A model generated the notes under the pieces. The model was not told the DNA's origin. It ran no database searches and was given only the letters and a program-made list of their open reading frames with translations. DNA of 64,000 bases, taken from Populus alba. Taxonomy: Eukaryota; Streptophyta; Magnoliopsida; Malpighiales; Salicaceae. Position 1 is the first letter of the stretch, and every line of letters begins with the position of its first letter. The translations under genes and the position numbers were made by a program. Shown here piece after piece: positions 49,190 to 62,630 of the stretch. The stretch lies in contig NC_133296.1 in assembly GCF_005239225.2 (NCBI RefSeq), positions 2,666,001 through 2,730,000 of the forward strand, given 5' to 3'.

Positions 49190-51480
49190 ATTTATTGTGG
49201 TTTTTCTTTTTCCTTTTTTTCTATTGCAGCTTTATTGTGGTTTTCTTTGCTTTCACATTCCTGAATTTGACAACCTTTCCTTTCTTTTCTTTTCTTCTTT
49301 ACTTATACAATGAATCCTTCATGAAATGTCACAAACTGTCGCATTGGCGGCCTCTCTGTATATGCCATGAAAGCTTCACCAACCAATAACACGTTTATCG
49401 TGCTCATTGAGTTTGAACTTGCTAGTTAATAGAGTAGATGCATCATGAAGTTCTTGGAAATTCAGTAGTTAGTATGCTCCTCTTCATTAGCCACAGATTC
49501 CGGTGTGGATTCTCAGAAAGTCATATAAAATAGAAAATGTTAAAACATGTTCATACGAGACCATATTACGAATCAAATTGAAACATATTACGAATATGGG
49601 TTCAAAATAAATCGAATGACAAATTCAAAAAAAATAAAAACATCCCAACATTGAAGAACGATGGAGAAAAAAGACAAAGAATTCAGTATATCTATCTTTA
49701 ATTGTACAAGTAAAGAAACAAAGAATTTAACGAATTGAATTAATCTGTGGGCTTAACAAAGAATCGTTTTAAGATTTCAAGAATTGTTTTATATTTCTCT
49801 TTAACAACTTAAACACAAAGATATTATTGAAAACAGAACCTCATTCATGCATCGAGATATATATTGATAAGAATGATAAAGTAAGTATTTATGGAAAACG
49901 TGTTGTGATGAAATTATAATGGATACAGTTAAGCGGAGCCACAATGTTCAATCTATCTATTCTCACATCCGACATGTGAACTGTTGTTTTCCTTGTCTTT
50001 TTCTACCACCAACAAGTAATAACTAAAAAATATATATATGTATGTCAATTATAGTGTGATTCATGATGAACTACTTTAATTGCAATTGTAGGTTCACGGG
50101 AAGTCATATAAATCAAATGAATAGCAAATATAAAGATGTTTAAATGAGGTTATCTTATATACATCAAATTAAAATCATGAATGCAGGTTCAAAATAAACC
50201 GAATGATTAAATTAAAAAATCTAAAAAAATACAAAAATCCCAACATTAAAGAAGGATGAAGAAAAAAGACAGAATTCAATATATGTATCTGGAATTGTTA
50301 ATTTGGTTTGGCACACATATATATTTAGATTATGTATTTTGTTACAATTATTTAAAAAAAATATTTTTTTTTTTGAAATTTTAGCCATTTTTAATTTTGA
50401 TGAAAATGCCCTTGACATCAATACCAATCTTTTTTTTTTGTTATTGGAATCGATTTCAATCAACAATTTTCTTTTTTTATATACTATTTTTCAACTAGTC
50501 TTTTTTCATTCAAGTATTGAAAAATATAGAAAAATAAATATATAGAGCCAAATAAATTTATGTTATAAATATTAGATCCGACAATCATTTTCTTTGTTTT
50601 TCTAATGTTTTCCTCATTCATTGAATTCTTTCAATTTGACTAATTATTGGTCATTAATAAAAGCAAATATTAGGAATAATGGTACTTTCAAATTTAAAAA
50701 CGAGAATTTTGATTCTTAAGAATCATTTATGTTTTTGTTTTAAAAATATTAAAATACCAATATAAAGAATTTTGATATTTATGAAAACTATCTATAATTA
50801 TTTTTTATGTTTCTTGCCTTCTAAATACCAAGCATATCTAAATATATTTATAAAAACTATTTCTGTTTTTTATTTTTAAATTGAAGCCTGAGTGAATCTA
50901 TTATAACGAAAAGCTATAAGGTTCATCTTAATATTCTTTAATAACATAACAAATAACATGCTTTTATATTTCTTAACCCAACTTTATATGACTCTGCTAT
51001 ATTGTTAATTATATATTTTTTACTTTAATTTGATGATCAAATATATGCTTAGACTAATGTTCAAGAGGGATGTTATTAAACTAATTCAAAGGACCAACAA
51101 TTGCCAAAATTAAGAGTTGTGTAAGCTTTTGATATATTCTAAAATCAAATCTTGAGTTCCAAACCATGAAATTCTTTTATATATATATATATATTGGTAT
51201 AAATATGCTTGTAATGTCTGTGTGTTGCCTCCTGGAATATCTCTACAATTGGCTGTCAAAGATTTTCAAAGACAAACGAAGTGGCTTTAAGAAAATTGGA
51301 TTCTAACCGTTTGATTGTGGGTTCAAATACACCTTTGTCTGCGTTTCAAAGAATCTTATATAAATTCATCAATTATATTAAAGAAATAAATAGATAGATG
51401 GGACATGGGAGTAGATTTGTTATTCTTGAAAAAAATATATTTTAATACACATTTAATATGTTTTAAAATTAACATATTTA
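49190..51480. repeat. Intergenic direct duplication, unit B (includes receptor-cluster repeat copy 4)
   Basis: Same landmarks as unit A, at 49190-49450, 49641-49850, 49980, 51270 and 51375. About 1 kb extra is inserted or retained near 50010-51240, part of which (50240-50345) matches 40520-40625. A (TA)n run lies near 51178-51194. No gene. Confidence 0.8.
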
Positions 51481-52690
51481 AATTTGAAGAACATGTTAGA
51501 TTGGAGTACATAAAGTGTTTATTTTCGTGATTGAAATTATATTTTTAAAAAAATATTTTTGATTGAAAATAATATTTTTATATTTTTAAAAAAAATAAAT
51601 TAATAATTTTATTTATTTTTAAATAAAAAAATACTTAAAAAAATAAATTCGACACTGCCCAACACTATTAAGCAAAAAGTAAAAGGGTGAAAGCATGATA
51701 TTCAAAGGATATAACTTTTTTGCCTTTCCTTTAATGGAAGCCAAAAGGGTCCTTAAGAAACAGTTTTTGGTTCTAAGAAAAAAAAGGTATTTTTTTAGTG
51801 ATCAATTTGCTAGCAATATAGACAGCGTAAAGTTTATGAATTTGGTATAAAGTCAGCTTCTGACCTTTAAAGAAGAATAATATGATTTCAATTTTTTTCC
51901 CTCTTTCATTATTATAATCTGATATAGCTGTTGAATTTTGATAGAGATATAACTCTTTGAAAAAATAATTTGGTGTATTGGTGTCAAATATGCAAAAATA
52001 GTCTAATCTGTGAAGTGTAAGCAGATTTATAATTTATCATTCTCATATAAATTATGATTGGTTTGGTTATTTTTGGAGGTAAAAATCAAACCGAACTGAA
52101 AATAATCATCTCTAATTCTACCTAAGGTAAGTTGTTGGTTTTATCTTAAATTGCTTAGGGTTTGTTGTACTATGTTATCGATAATTTACTTGTAATATTT
52201 CTGACTCTGACATTAATGAATATTAAACTATGGATATTTTTAACTCTGACGTTGATAAATATTACATAGCAAAAAAAAATATTAAGCTCGGTAATTTTAT
52301 TTTTTTATTTAGTTTAGAAAATTCATGGAATAACTTTATAATTATTTATTACGATTTCCTTCCTTTTTAAGATAGGCCCAATACTATTATAAAAAAAGGT
52401 TTTTTTTAACTTGTATTTTAGCATATCACTTGAAAAGAAAATATTTAATAATAATTTTTTTATTATTATTTGATATAATTGTTAATTTTTTTTTAATTTT
52501 TTAATTTTATTATTTTTATTTGTATTTACAGTGATTTTATGGTACAAGACTGGTTATGTAAAATAAAAAATATTATTACGTAAAATATTTAACGTGTTGC
52601 ATTGCTATTTTATTTTAAATCGTTAAGGATTTGCTGTATGACTTAATGCGCATAAATAAATCAGTAAAATAATTTTAAATCAATCCACGT
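51481..52690. other. AT-rich intergenic, no gene seen
   Basis: 51490-51640 resembles the MITE-like family. The rest is A/T runs without open frames of note. 52190-52270 contains two near copies of an 'aactctgac.ttgataaatatta' phrase. Confidence 0.5.
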
Positions 52691-53040
52691 ATATTTATAT
52701 GGTCTTCTGTCCCCCGTGTTGCTGCTATTCTTCCGTCCCCTGCGTCTGTCCTCTAGTGTTTTCTCTTCTGGAAAAGCCCGCCCCCTCCCTATTCCTTGGA
52801 ATTTCCTTTGTTTGCGTCTTCCCCCAGAGTTTTTCTCTGTTTATGTTCTCTGTTTTTCGTTTGTCCCTCCCTCTCTCTCTCCTGGTTTTCCTGTCTCTCT
52901 CCTCCCTGTTCCCCTGGTCCGTTCCCCTGTTCCTCTGTTTTTTTATCTCCTTCGTTCCCCCCTGGTTCGTGGCCTTTCTCTTGCTTTTATAAGGCCAGAG
53001 AATGCCATGCGGTGGTAACGGCATGCAGCGAGGGATAGTA
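52691..53040 (-). repeat. TC-rich LTR-like repeat, inverted relative of 5180-5540
   Basis: Reverse complement reads TATAAAAGC-agagaaaggccac followed by a purine-rich tract, the same architecture as the repeat at 4790-5600. Pro/Leu/Ser-rich frames on the plus strand are low-complexity artefacts. It starts abruptly after AT-rich DNA near 52700. Ends are undefined. Confidence 0.55.
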
Positions 53041-54935
53041 GCAGTGAGACGTGCCCCATAACTGAAGCACCGAGTAGGACAAGCCTCAAAGAAAAAATCA
53101 TTTTAGGAGTTGGTTTCGGTGATGCGTAGTTTCTTGGAAGCAGCTTATTAACAAGTTACCTGCTTCGTACACCCAAAAAAAAACACAGAAAAAATAGTTT
53201 TTGAACATTTTATGCAAAGTTTTAAAACAGGTTAATTTGTATTATATGATAGTTTAATTAATTGAATCTCACTATTACTAATTTCATAAACTAAGTCGTT
53301 TACTTTATATTTTGTTTACAATTAACATTAGCACTAACTTGTTGTCAAGCTCGCATGGCTCGTGTTTATATTGAATAAATCTAACTTAGCCTTCAATTAG
53401 TAAAAGAAGATAATGCTTAGAAAATGAAATTTGATTTTTTTTTAATTAATAAAGAGAAATGACAAATTTATCCCATAAGCTCCATTAAAGTAATCAAGCA
53501 AAAGAAATATAATTAGTTAAGAAAAACAAATAATATTTTTTTTTGATGAAAAAGAAAAATAATTTTTAAAATTGGTTACATGAATATTTTTTTTAAAATA
53601 ATTCAAAGTATAAAAAGTCGAATAGAATTTGCCTAGTATTGTTTCATTTATATATTGAAGATCTTCAGACATGTTTGGGATTATGATAACAGTTACGGTT
53701 TAAAGTATTTTTTGTTTAAAAATACATCAAAATAATATATTTTTTTATTTTTAAAAAATTATTTTTGAGATCAACATATTCAAATTATTTGAAAACATTA
53801 AAAAATAATTAACAATTTTTTTTTTTTTTGAAATTTGAGTTTTAAGTAAAACAGATAGCGAATACATGTTGGTTATGTCTATGAAATCACAAAGATAGTC
53901 TGTCCAATTAGTTAATGTTATCTGTTAAGAGAATAAACAAGTCATGAGTCATCAATAGCTAGCACCACGAAGGTGTGGTACCGGAGGAGCTCCACCGAAG
54001 ATAAAGATGAAACCAAATTTGAAAAGACTTAATCTACAGAGTAGCGAGAGAGGTTTTGCTTGCCTTCAATGGTCGAGTTCTTTCCAGCACAGCTGAAAAA
54101 GATTCGTAGTTGTCTCTTTGAAGGGCAGAAAGCATTTTCAGCATTCAAATTACTGCTCTTGTAGCAAATGTCATTTTCAAAATCTTCAAGAGAGAATGGC
54201 TACAGCTGCACGCATTTCTTCCGGTTCCACAGACACACACCTTCAGTCTTTTGGGGTCAGAGGACGGTAGATATGAACATGAAAATCTGGAGTTAAAGCA
54301 TTGTATAGATTAAGTAATATCAAAGAAGAGCGTCAATCAGAAATTCAACTAGTAAATTGGTTGTAGTACATTGTATAGATGAATATATATGTCCTCACTT
54401 CCACATTCGGAAATTCACATCAATAAAACAGGACTAGAAGGACTAATTAAAGCAGTGCAGACATGTTCATCATAATTAGGAATTCATTTGTTATGCAGCT
54501 CAGAAAGTGATAACAGTAAAGGCACACAGCTTACAATATGGTGGTTTCCAGGTGCGCAAATGTGCCAGTCTAATTTATGGTATTCCAATTTGTATAAAAT
54601 TTTTATGTCCTCTATTTAAGGAGACAAACTAAAAGTCACTCTGGTTTTGCCAAGCGTAGAGCTCCCTGGAGTCCAGGAGGAGATAGTGGCCCCAGTCAAA
54701 CTAATGGAAATAATGAACCGATGGATCGTTGAATTTGTTTATTTTCTGTAGGAAAAGGACGCAAAGAATTCAGGCTGACTAAATACAGAGAGCATGTGAA
54801 CAGGATTTCGATACATTATCCATCGGTTATCAGGTAATAATATTTCATTTAATGCAAGCATCTTACCTCATCACATGAATAACTTTCGCCAGTTCCTTTC
54901 TTTAACTTGTAACACAACGAATATGAACTCTATTT
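53041..54935. other. Intergenic, no gene supportable
   Basis: 53680-53850 is MITE-like. 53950-54300 and 54620-54760 have more balanced composition and could be worn exon relics, for example of a TNL 3' end on the minus strand. I recognise no domain in them and found no splice-consistent frame. Confidence 0.4.
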
Positions 54936-54939
54936 CCTT

Positions 54940-55260
54940 TCAGGTTATCGATGTCAAAGAACCAATTCAACCCAAAAGCTTAAGCTGTTAGGTGAGGCCC
55001 CAAGATATGATTTATATTATTCTCTAACACACCCCCTCAAGTGAAAGCCCTTTGGGCTTGAAACTTGCATAGGCCCACATTACCTTGTGCTTAATTTTAT
55101 CAAATAAATGGGGATGGTGAGATTCGAACTCGTGACCGCTTGGTCATTAAAGCTCTGATACCATGTCATACCCCGTTGTATCCTATAAATTGTATCATTC
55201 CTATTCAATCAATACAATGAAGAAATACAATTCTGAAAGTAAATAATCGAGACCTATTAA
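54940..55260 (-). mobile_element. TRIM-like short LTR element remnant
   Basis: On the minus strand, TGGTATCAGAGC (PBS, about 55155-55166) is followed within about 135 bp by TTGAGGGGGTG (a polypurine tract near 55030) and TGTTAGAGAATAATAT, an LTR-like start. Between them lies 'gtcacgagttcgaatctca', a tRNA B-box-like phrase. No coding sequence fits in this space. The sequences flanking PBS and PPT are not obvious copies of each other, so at least one LTR is truncated or this is a composite. Confidence 0.5.
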
Positions 55261-55881
55261 TTGGATGAGGCCACACAGCCAATTCTTGAGTTACCGAACA
55301 CACATAATGAACAAGGACAGGGGAAGGGATGGTATGATATTGTCAGCATGATGGCGAACAGTTCTTTAGCTGTCGCCAAACTATTCAACTTCTGGCTTCT
55401 TTACTATCATATGGACTCCACACTTTTGTACTTCAAAAGAGGTATGTTTTACTTCAACAGATAGCTCCAATTGCTCTCCAGCTTTCATTGCATTCGGAGG
55501 AAGTGCAGCCAATGATATGTGGTTTACCCAAGAACACTGGTTGCTTGAATTTGTGCTCATCGTAAACAACATTATTGATCTTTTAAACAATTGAACACCG
55601 TTGCTCTTATTTCTTATAACAGCCTCTCCCCGCAGATAAGCAGATATGTTTCCATCGATGGCGCAGACAACCCAAGCAACCAGCCCTTGGATTTTATTAC
55701 CATCTGAACCTGGAGGTACATGAAATGTTAATGTTAATGAAGATCCTTCTGCTCGATTGCTGAACAATTCTGGCATCTCACCGTCAGCAATGACAATGTC
55801 ATACTCTTCACCCTTGCATAATGCCTGTTTTAAGGAAAGCTAAAAACTTTAGACCTAATCAACTTTCATATGCGTGAGACT

Positions 55882-55924
<43 letters not shown>
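55882..55924. repeat. (GT)n(GA)n microsatellite beside a TNL splice donor
   Basis: On the minus strand it begins two bases after the donor of the LRR exon (CTTGTTCAG|GTTCTCTC). Confidence 0.95.
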
Positions 55925-57275
55925 ACCTGAACAAGACTCTGCTTCAAATTATTTGATAAATTGCTCCGGTCTTCAGATACAATGACCCATCTCTTACCCA
56001 TACCTTCCATACCCTCAATCTCTATTAAATTGTTGCACCCACTCACATACAGTGATGGGATTCTTTTTGAATGAATTGTCAGTCTCTCCAACGCCGAACA
56101 ATTAACAGCATCCAGTTCCATTAAACTTGATGGGAGTTCCGGAACTGATAGAAGATTTGTACAGTCCTTAACCAGTAAATAGTTAAGCTTGGGAAGGAGG
56201 CCAATGCCAGAAGGCAGATTGAAGAATTTGTTTCCGGACAAATTCAATTCTTGGAGAGAGGACAAACTCCCGAGATCTATGGAAATCTCACCTTCAGATA
56301 ATCCACGATAACTGAGATCTAGTCCTCTCAATAGGCTTAAACTACTAAAGAGAAGCTGGCAGAAAAACTTTGGGGGTTGAACTCGTTGGCGAGTCTTGCT
56401 TGCTATTGCATCCACTCAATGATAACTTTCCGAGTCTCTTCAATTGTCCAACTGATGAGGGAAGTTGCCTTATTGCAGTTTCATCAGCTATCAGCTCAGT
56501 TAACGATTCCATTACACCCAAGTGCTCTGGTAAATTCTCTAGCCTCGAGCACATGCTAATGTCTAGAGTTTCAAGAGATTTCAAGTTGCAAATGCTTCCT
56601 GGAAGATTATTTAGGCTGCAACATCCTTTCAAACTCAAGTGAACAAGTTCCTTCAAATGTCCAACAGACTGGTGCACCTCAGCTAAATTTCTGCAATCTT
56701 CAAGTATTAGTCTCTCAAGTCTAAAGACATCTAGGAAGTTTGGTGTTTTAGCAAACTTAGAATTGCTGAGATTGAGGATTTTCAGATTGTTGAGAAACTG
56801 TCAAAACAGTAAGGAAAGTGAGAAAGAATTAACAATGAAAAAAAAATGTTGTTTAAGTAATTTAAGCTGCATGAGGAATAATTTTGTGGGGGCACGCTAC
56901 ATAGTCTGTACCTTCAGTTCTTTGATGTTACTGTACTGCATATCAAGAATAACTAGAGAGTGCAGGTGAAATTTAGGTGGAAAAGATCTCAAAGAGCATC
57001 CATGCCAACAAAGCCATATAATCCCTTTGGGAAGATGTCTGTAGCATCCTTTGAGACGAACTCCATTGATTTGGAGTAATTTCAAATATTTCATGTTTTT
57101 AAATGATTCTGTTCTTAGAGGTTCAGCATTTGAAATTTGAGCACAAGACCCTCCACTTTTTTTGTTCCCTAACAAAAGCAAGAAATTTCAGTAGAACGAC
57201 ATATATCTTGGTTTGGAAGTAGACCTATACAAAATTATTTTGTTAAAATTATTTGAAAACAAGCTCAACAGAAAA

Positions 57276-57591
57276 TGTTGAAACTTAAACTCAATCCAGA
57301 AGGTCAAGAAATGCAACCACCCACCACCAGCCGCAGCCGCCAGCCGCCTTCACACTTGAAGGTTGAATTTTCTTGTTTTGAATTCATGTATAAATAGAGT
57401 GCTCAGCTTATGTTATATTGAGTGGAGAGAATAGAGAGAAACACTAGAGAGAGAGAGAGAGAGAGAGAGAGAGTGTATTGTATTTAAGCTTTTGTGTTGT
57501 ATTTGTAAGCTTCTTGTTTTTGTAATAAAACCTTGTGTTTTATCCCCTCTGAGTGTTTCAAAGCCACCACTAGTGGTTTCTCTCACCAACA
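57276..57591 (+). repeat. Copia-4 5' LTR
   Basis: Contains a TATA-like TGTATAAATAGAG near 57388 and a long GA run at 57445-57472. Confidence 0.9.
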
Positions 57592-57593
57592 AT

Positions 57594-57605
57594 TGGTATC
57601 AGAGC
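57594..57605 (+). other. Copia-4 primer-binding site
   Basis: TGGTATCAGAGC, complementary to initiator-Met tRNA, two bases after the LTR. Confidence 0.9.
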
Positions 57606-58150
57606 CCCGTTCATCAGAAAACAGAAGAGTTTTGGGGTATTCCTGAATTTTCAAAGTTGTCAAAAACAAGTTTTGATTATTCCACAGTGTAGAGCTCATC
57701 AATACGAATTCACTGGTGCAATAATCAGCTTGATCGGAGACCGCGGTGAGCCACACGCGCTGCCTGAAGATTCTGTACTGTTCACCCACGCGCCCAGAGG
57801 TTGAAGACGACTAAGCCACACGCGCGCCATATTTGAGCCGCACCGAGCCGTTTACGTCGAGCTGCAAGCCGAGTCCAGCCAGGCCACAAGCCGAGCCGCC
57901 CTCCGCGCCGAGTCGAGCCGCGTTCCAGCCGCAGCCGAGCTGATAGAATATTCCCTGGAATATTCCTGGTTCGACCCCAGTGAACTACCCGCCGTACAAA
58001 ATTGATTTTTTGACCGGTTCACCCATTTTCTGACCCGATTTCTACAAAGTCAAACCGTTCCCTACTATTTGGACCATTCCGGATCGATCTATAGTGTTTG
58101 TTTGGTCAAATTCGGCTCCTAGAAGGTGATATAGTCATTCAAAGAGCAAA

Positions 58151-61100
58151 ATGACTACAGAAAGTACACAAACACTCATCCCGAAGCTGACCAAAGACAA
58201 CTATGATAGTTGGTGCATCAGATTGAAGGCATTTCTTGGTTCACAAGAGTGTTTGGATATTGTACAACATGGTTATGATGAACCAGAGTCCAAAGAAGCA
58301 GAAGATGCTCTACAAGAGGCACAGAAGCAAGCCCTGAAAGTCAACAGAAAGAAAGACAACAAAGCAAAGAACATTATCTATCAAGGTCTTGATAAAGATA
58401 CATTCGAGATCATAGCTCCCGCTGAAACATCACATGACATATGGGAGGCTCTCCAACAAAAATACAAAGGTGCTTACAGAATCAAGAAGATTCGTCTTCA
58501 ATCTTTGCGAGGTGAATTTGAGTTATTACAGATGAAGTCCTCGGAGTCTATTTTTGATTATCACACAAGAATTATGGTGATAGTCAATCAGATGAGGAGA
58601 AATGGAGAAGCCATCATCGATTCTCGAATTACTAAGAAAATTTTGAGATCCCTAGATCCAAAATTTGATTTTTTTGTTGTCGCCATTGAAGAGTCCAAAG
58701 AAGTGGACAAGTTGACAGTAGATGAGCTTATGAGTTATTTGCAAGCTCATGAGCAGAAGATTGTAAAGCGAAATGGAGATAAGGCCATCGAACATGCCTT
58801 ACAAGAAAAGTTGTCTCTCAAGGACAAATATGAGCAAAGGGAGACTTCAATAAGTGGATATACCACTCAAGCAGAAAGTCAACGATCCAGAGGAGGATTT
58901 CAGAGATTCCAAGGAAGAGGATCTTGGAATACAAGCTTTAGAGGAAGAGGTGGTAGAAACACCACCAGAGGAGGTCGAGGACAACAAGCATTCACTCCTA
59001 GATGAAGAGGAGGCGATTACAATAACCGTGACAAGAGGAATATCCAATGTTATAGTTGCAATCAATTTGGGCACTATAGCACTGAATGCCGAAGGAAAGC
59101 TCCATTAGAGATACGTGAGCAAGCTAACTATGCAGAGAAGGATGACATAGAAGCAGCTGCATTACTTGTCCAACAAGGACTTGGTAAGAAACAGGAGGAT
59201 ATATGGTATCTAAATACTGGAGCCAGCAATCACATGTGCGGCTACCGAGAGTTATTTGGTGATCTAGATGAGACCAAGCAAGGTCTAGTTACTTTTGGAG
59301 ATACCTCAAAGGTTCCATTCAAAGGTAAAGGCAGCATCCCAATCAAGTTGAAGAACGGCGATTCCAGCTACATCGCCGATGTGTATTATATCCCAGCCAT
59401 AAAGCAGAACCTGATCAGCTTAGGTCAACTTATGGAGAGAGGATATACTTTTTACTAGAAGAATTGTCATCTGACAATTAGAGACAACAATTGGAGATTA
59501 ATTGCCTATGTGAAAATGTCCAAGAATAGGATGTTTCCTTTGAACATCCAGTATGATGCAGCAAGGTGTTTGAGTGCCATCACCAACAGTGAAGAATGGC
59601 TTTGGCACCTGAGACTTGGACATCTGAATTTCACAAGTCTGAAGATGCTAGCAAGCAAGAAGATGGTCAAAGGTTTGCCTCACATTGATCATCCAGATGA
59701 AGTCTATGAGAGTTGTGTCCTAAGCAAACATCACAGATCCAGTTTTGCCAAAGAAGTCAATTGGAAAGCAAAGAGGCCACTAGAGTTAGTACACATAGAT
59801 GTGTGTGGCCCCATAACGTCTATGTCGACTGGACAAAATAGGTACTTCCTCATTTTTTTATTGATGATTTTAGTAGAAAGACATGGATATACTTTCTGAA
59901 GAGGAAGTCAGAAGTATTCAATTGTTTTGAAGATTTTAAAGCAATTGTGGAGAAGCAAAGTGGCTACATGATCATAACTATAAGATCTGATCAAGGTGGA
60001 GAATATACAGCAAATGACTTTGAAGCCTTTTTTACACAACAAGGCATCAGACATCAGACAACACCAGTTTATACACCACAACTGAATGGTGTACCTGAGA
60101 GGAAGAATCGCACGATTCTTGACATGGCAAGAAGTCTGCTCAAAGAAAAGAAGTTGCCCAAGCAATACTAGGCTGAAGCTGTATAATGTGCAGTGTATCT
60201 ACTGAATCGCTGCCCAACAAGAAGTTTGCAAGGCATCATTCCAGAAAAAGCATGGAGTGGTCACAAACCAAGTGTTACTCATCTACGAGTCTTTGGTTGT
60301 GTGGCATATGCAAAGATCCCAAATGCAAGAAGGACAAAGCTCGATGATAAAAGCGAGAAATGCATCTTTGTCGGATATGGTGAAAGAAGGATGGGATACA
60401 AGCTGTATAATCCCATCACGAAGAAAGCAATTATGAGTAGAGATGTTATCTTTGAAGAAGATAAATCTTGGGAATGGAATGATGATAAAGAAGCAGTCAG
60501 ATGGATCAACACTGATTTTATCCTTGAAGGTGAAGAAGTACCAACAGTACTTGTAGAAGAACCGATTGTGCCAGCAGCTGAACCACAAAGTTCGATACAC
60601 AGATTCCCTGTATTCAACAGGAGGAACACACCAGAAGCATCATCATTAACACCACCATTAACATCCTAATTAGAAGGACCAAGAAGGATGAGAAACCTTG
60701 AAGAGCTGTACGATGCCACTCAAGTCATGGAAGATACAACTTTGTTTTGTTTCTTTGCAGATAGTGACCCATTAAGCTTCAATGAAGCTGTCACAGAAGA
60801 GAAATGGATAACAACAATGGATGAAGAAATACATGCCATTGAGAAGAATGATACCTGGAAGCTGACTAATCTACCAGAAAACAAGAAAGCAATAGGTGTC
60901 AAATGGGTCTACAAGATGAAGAAGAATGCAAAAGGAGAAGTGCAAAGATACAAAGCCAGATTAGTGGCTAAAGGCTACAAACAGAGAGAAGGCATTGACT
61001 ATGGAGAAGTATTTGCTCCAGTAGCCCGGCTAGAGAAATTAGACTGATGATCTCACTAGCTGCACAATATAGATGGAAGATCTATCAACTCGATGTGAAG

Positions 61101-62296
61101 TCAGCATTTCTGAATGCTTCCTAGAAGAAGAGATCTATGTTGAACAACCACTTGGATACATTGAAGCTGAAAATGAAGGCAAAGTATACAAATTGAAGAA
61201 AGTATGGTTTTGAAGCAAGCTCTGCGTGCTTGGAATACCAGAATTGACAGGTATTTTCAAGATAATGGATTTGAAAAATGTCCATATAAACACGCAATAT
61301 ATGTGAAGAAAGAAGAAGATGGCAGCATCTTATTTGCGTGCCTATATGTTGATGACTTGATATTCATCGGCAACAACCCTACCATGTTTGAAAGACTTCA
61401 ACAAAGCATGGTACAGGAGTTTTGAGATGACTGACATTGGTCTAATGTCACATTTTCTTGGCTTAAAAGTAACGCAGAAAGAAGAAGGGATTTTTGTATC
61501 CCAAAGCAGTTGCGCCAAAGATATTCTTAAAAGGTTCAAGATGGAAAGCTGCAATCCGGTATCGACTCCAGTTGAGAATGAAGTAGAATTGAGGAAGAGT
61601 AAGGTTGGAAATGTTGATCCAACTTACTTCAAAAGCCTAGTAGGAAGCTTAAGGTACTTGACATGTACCAGACCGGATATACTCTACGGAGTCGGACTCA
61701 TCAGCAGATACATGGAGACGCTTTAGACCAGTTCTCACTTGAATGCAGCTAAGAGAATTCTTCACTACATCAAAGGCACAATGAATGAAGGTATGTTTTA
61801 ATACCTCAAGTAAAGACTTTAATCTTGTAGGCTACTCGGATAGTTGATTGGGGTAGAGATTTGGATTAAAGGAAAAGCACAACAAGGTTTATCTTTTTCA
61901 TGGGAGACACATCTTTCACATGGTAATCCAAGAAGCAATCGATTGTAACATTATCAAGCTGTGAAGCTGAGTATGTTTGCTGGCAACTCAGCCGTATGCC
62001 ATTCAATGTGGTTAAGGAATATGCTGAAGTTTTTGGGATTTCCTCAAGAAAATCCTATGGAGATTTATATTGACAATCGATCAGCAATCGCATTAGCAAA
62101 GAACCTAGTGTATCATGAAAGGAGCAAACACATTGATACACGTCATCACTTTATCCGGGAACATGTGAAGAATGAAGAAGTCCAACTGATATCTTGCACA
62201 ACAAATGATCAAGTTGCAGACATCTTCACAAAGCCATTAAAAAGAGAATTATTTATCAGATTAAAGTTCATGCTTGGCATGACATCTCTCGATTGA
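58151..62296 (+). pseudogene. Copia-4 gag-pol polyprotein, multiply broken
   Basis: Gag begins at ATG 58151 and is open for 284 codons to a TGA at 59003. The zinc knuckle CYSCNQFGHYSTEC follows near 59049. The protease motif reads WYLNTGASNHMCG near 59203, where the catalytic Asp is Asn. Integrase pieces HIDVCGP, RSDQGGEY and NGVPERKNRT keep the DDE residues, but a frameshift lies near 59853 and stops near 60169 and 60184. The RT has LYVDDLIF near 61345, with frameshifts near 61040, 61120 and 61205. The RNase H tail reads ADIFTKPLKRELF near 62217. Not autonomous. Confidence 0.88.
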
Positions 62297-62300
62297 GTTT

Positions 62301-62312
62301 AAAGGGGAGATT
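62301..62312 (+). other. Copia-4 polypurine tract
   Basis: AAAGGGGAGATT directly before the 3' LTR. Confidence 0.8.
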
Positions 62313-62630
62313 TGTTGAAACTTAAACTCAATCCAGAAGGTCAAGGAAGGCAACCACCAACCACCAGCCGCCTCCGCACCTGTAGCTGCTAGTCGCCTTC
62401 ACACTTGAAGGTTGAACTTTCTTGTTTTGAATTCGTGTATAAATAGAGTGCTCAGCTTATGTTATATTGAGTGGAGAGAATAGAGAGAAACACTAGAAAG
62501 AGAGAGAGAGGGTGTGTATTGTATTAAGCTTTTGTGTTGTATTTGTAAGCTTCTTGTTTTTGTAATAAAACCTTGTGTTTTATCCCCTCTGAGTGTTTCA
62601 AAGCTACCACCAGTGGTTTCTCCACCAACA
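62313..62630 (+). repeat. Copia-4 3' LTR
   Basis: 318 bp. Differs from the 5' LTR in a CAGCC-rich patch (62340-62400), a shorter GA run and scattered substitutions. Confidence 0.9.

Larger units (their letters stand above)
57276..62630 (+). mobile_element. LTR-complete Ty1/Copia element (Copia-4), defective
   Basis: LTRs are 57276-57591 (316 bp) and 62313-62630 (318 bp). Both start TGTTGAAACTTAAACTC and end CCACCAACA or CACCAACA, and they differ by many substitutions and by GA-run length. The PBS TGGTATCAGAGC is at 57594-57605, and the polypurine tract AAAGGGGAGATT ends at 62312. The likely target duplication is imperfect (GAAAA before, GGAAA after). The element lies antisense in the TNL pseudogene 2 intron and is clearly older than Copia-2. 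Confidence 0.93.

Noticed and set aside
52699..53038. Four overlapping 80-100 codon frames
   Set aside because: Same TC-rich repeat; the frames coexist in several phases on both strands, and no domain is visible.
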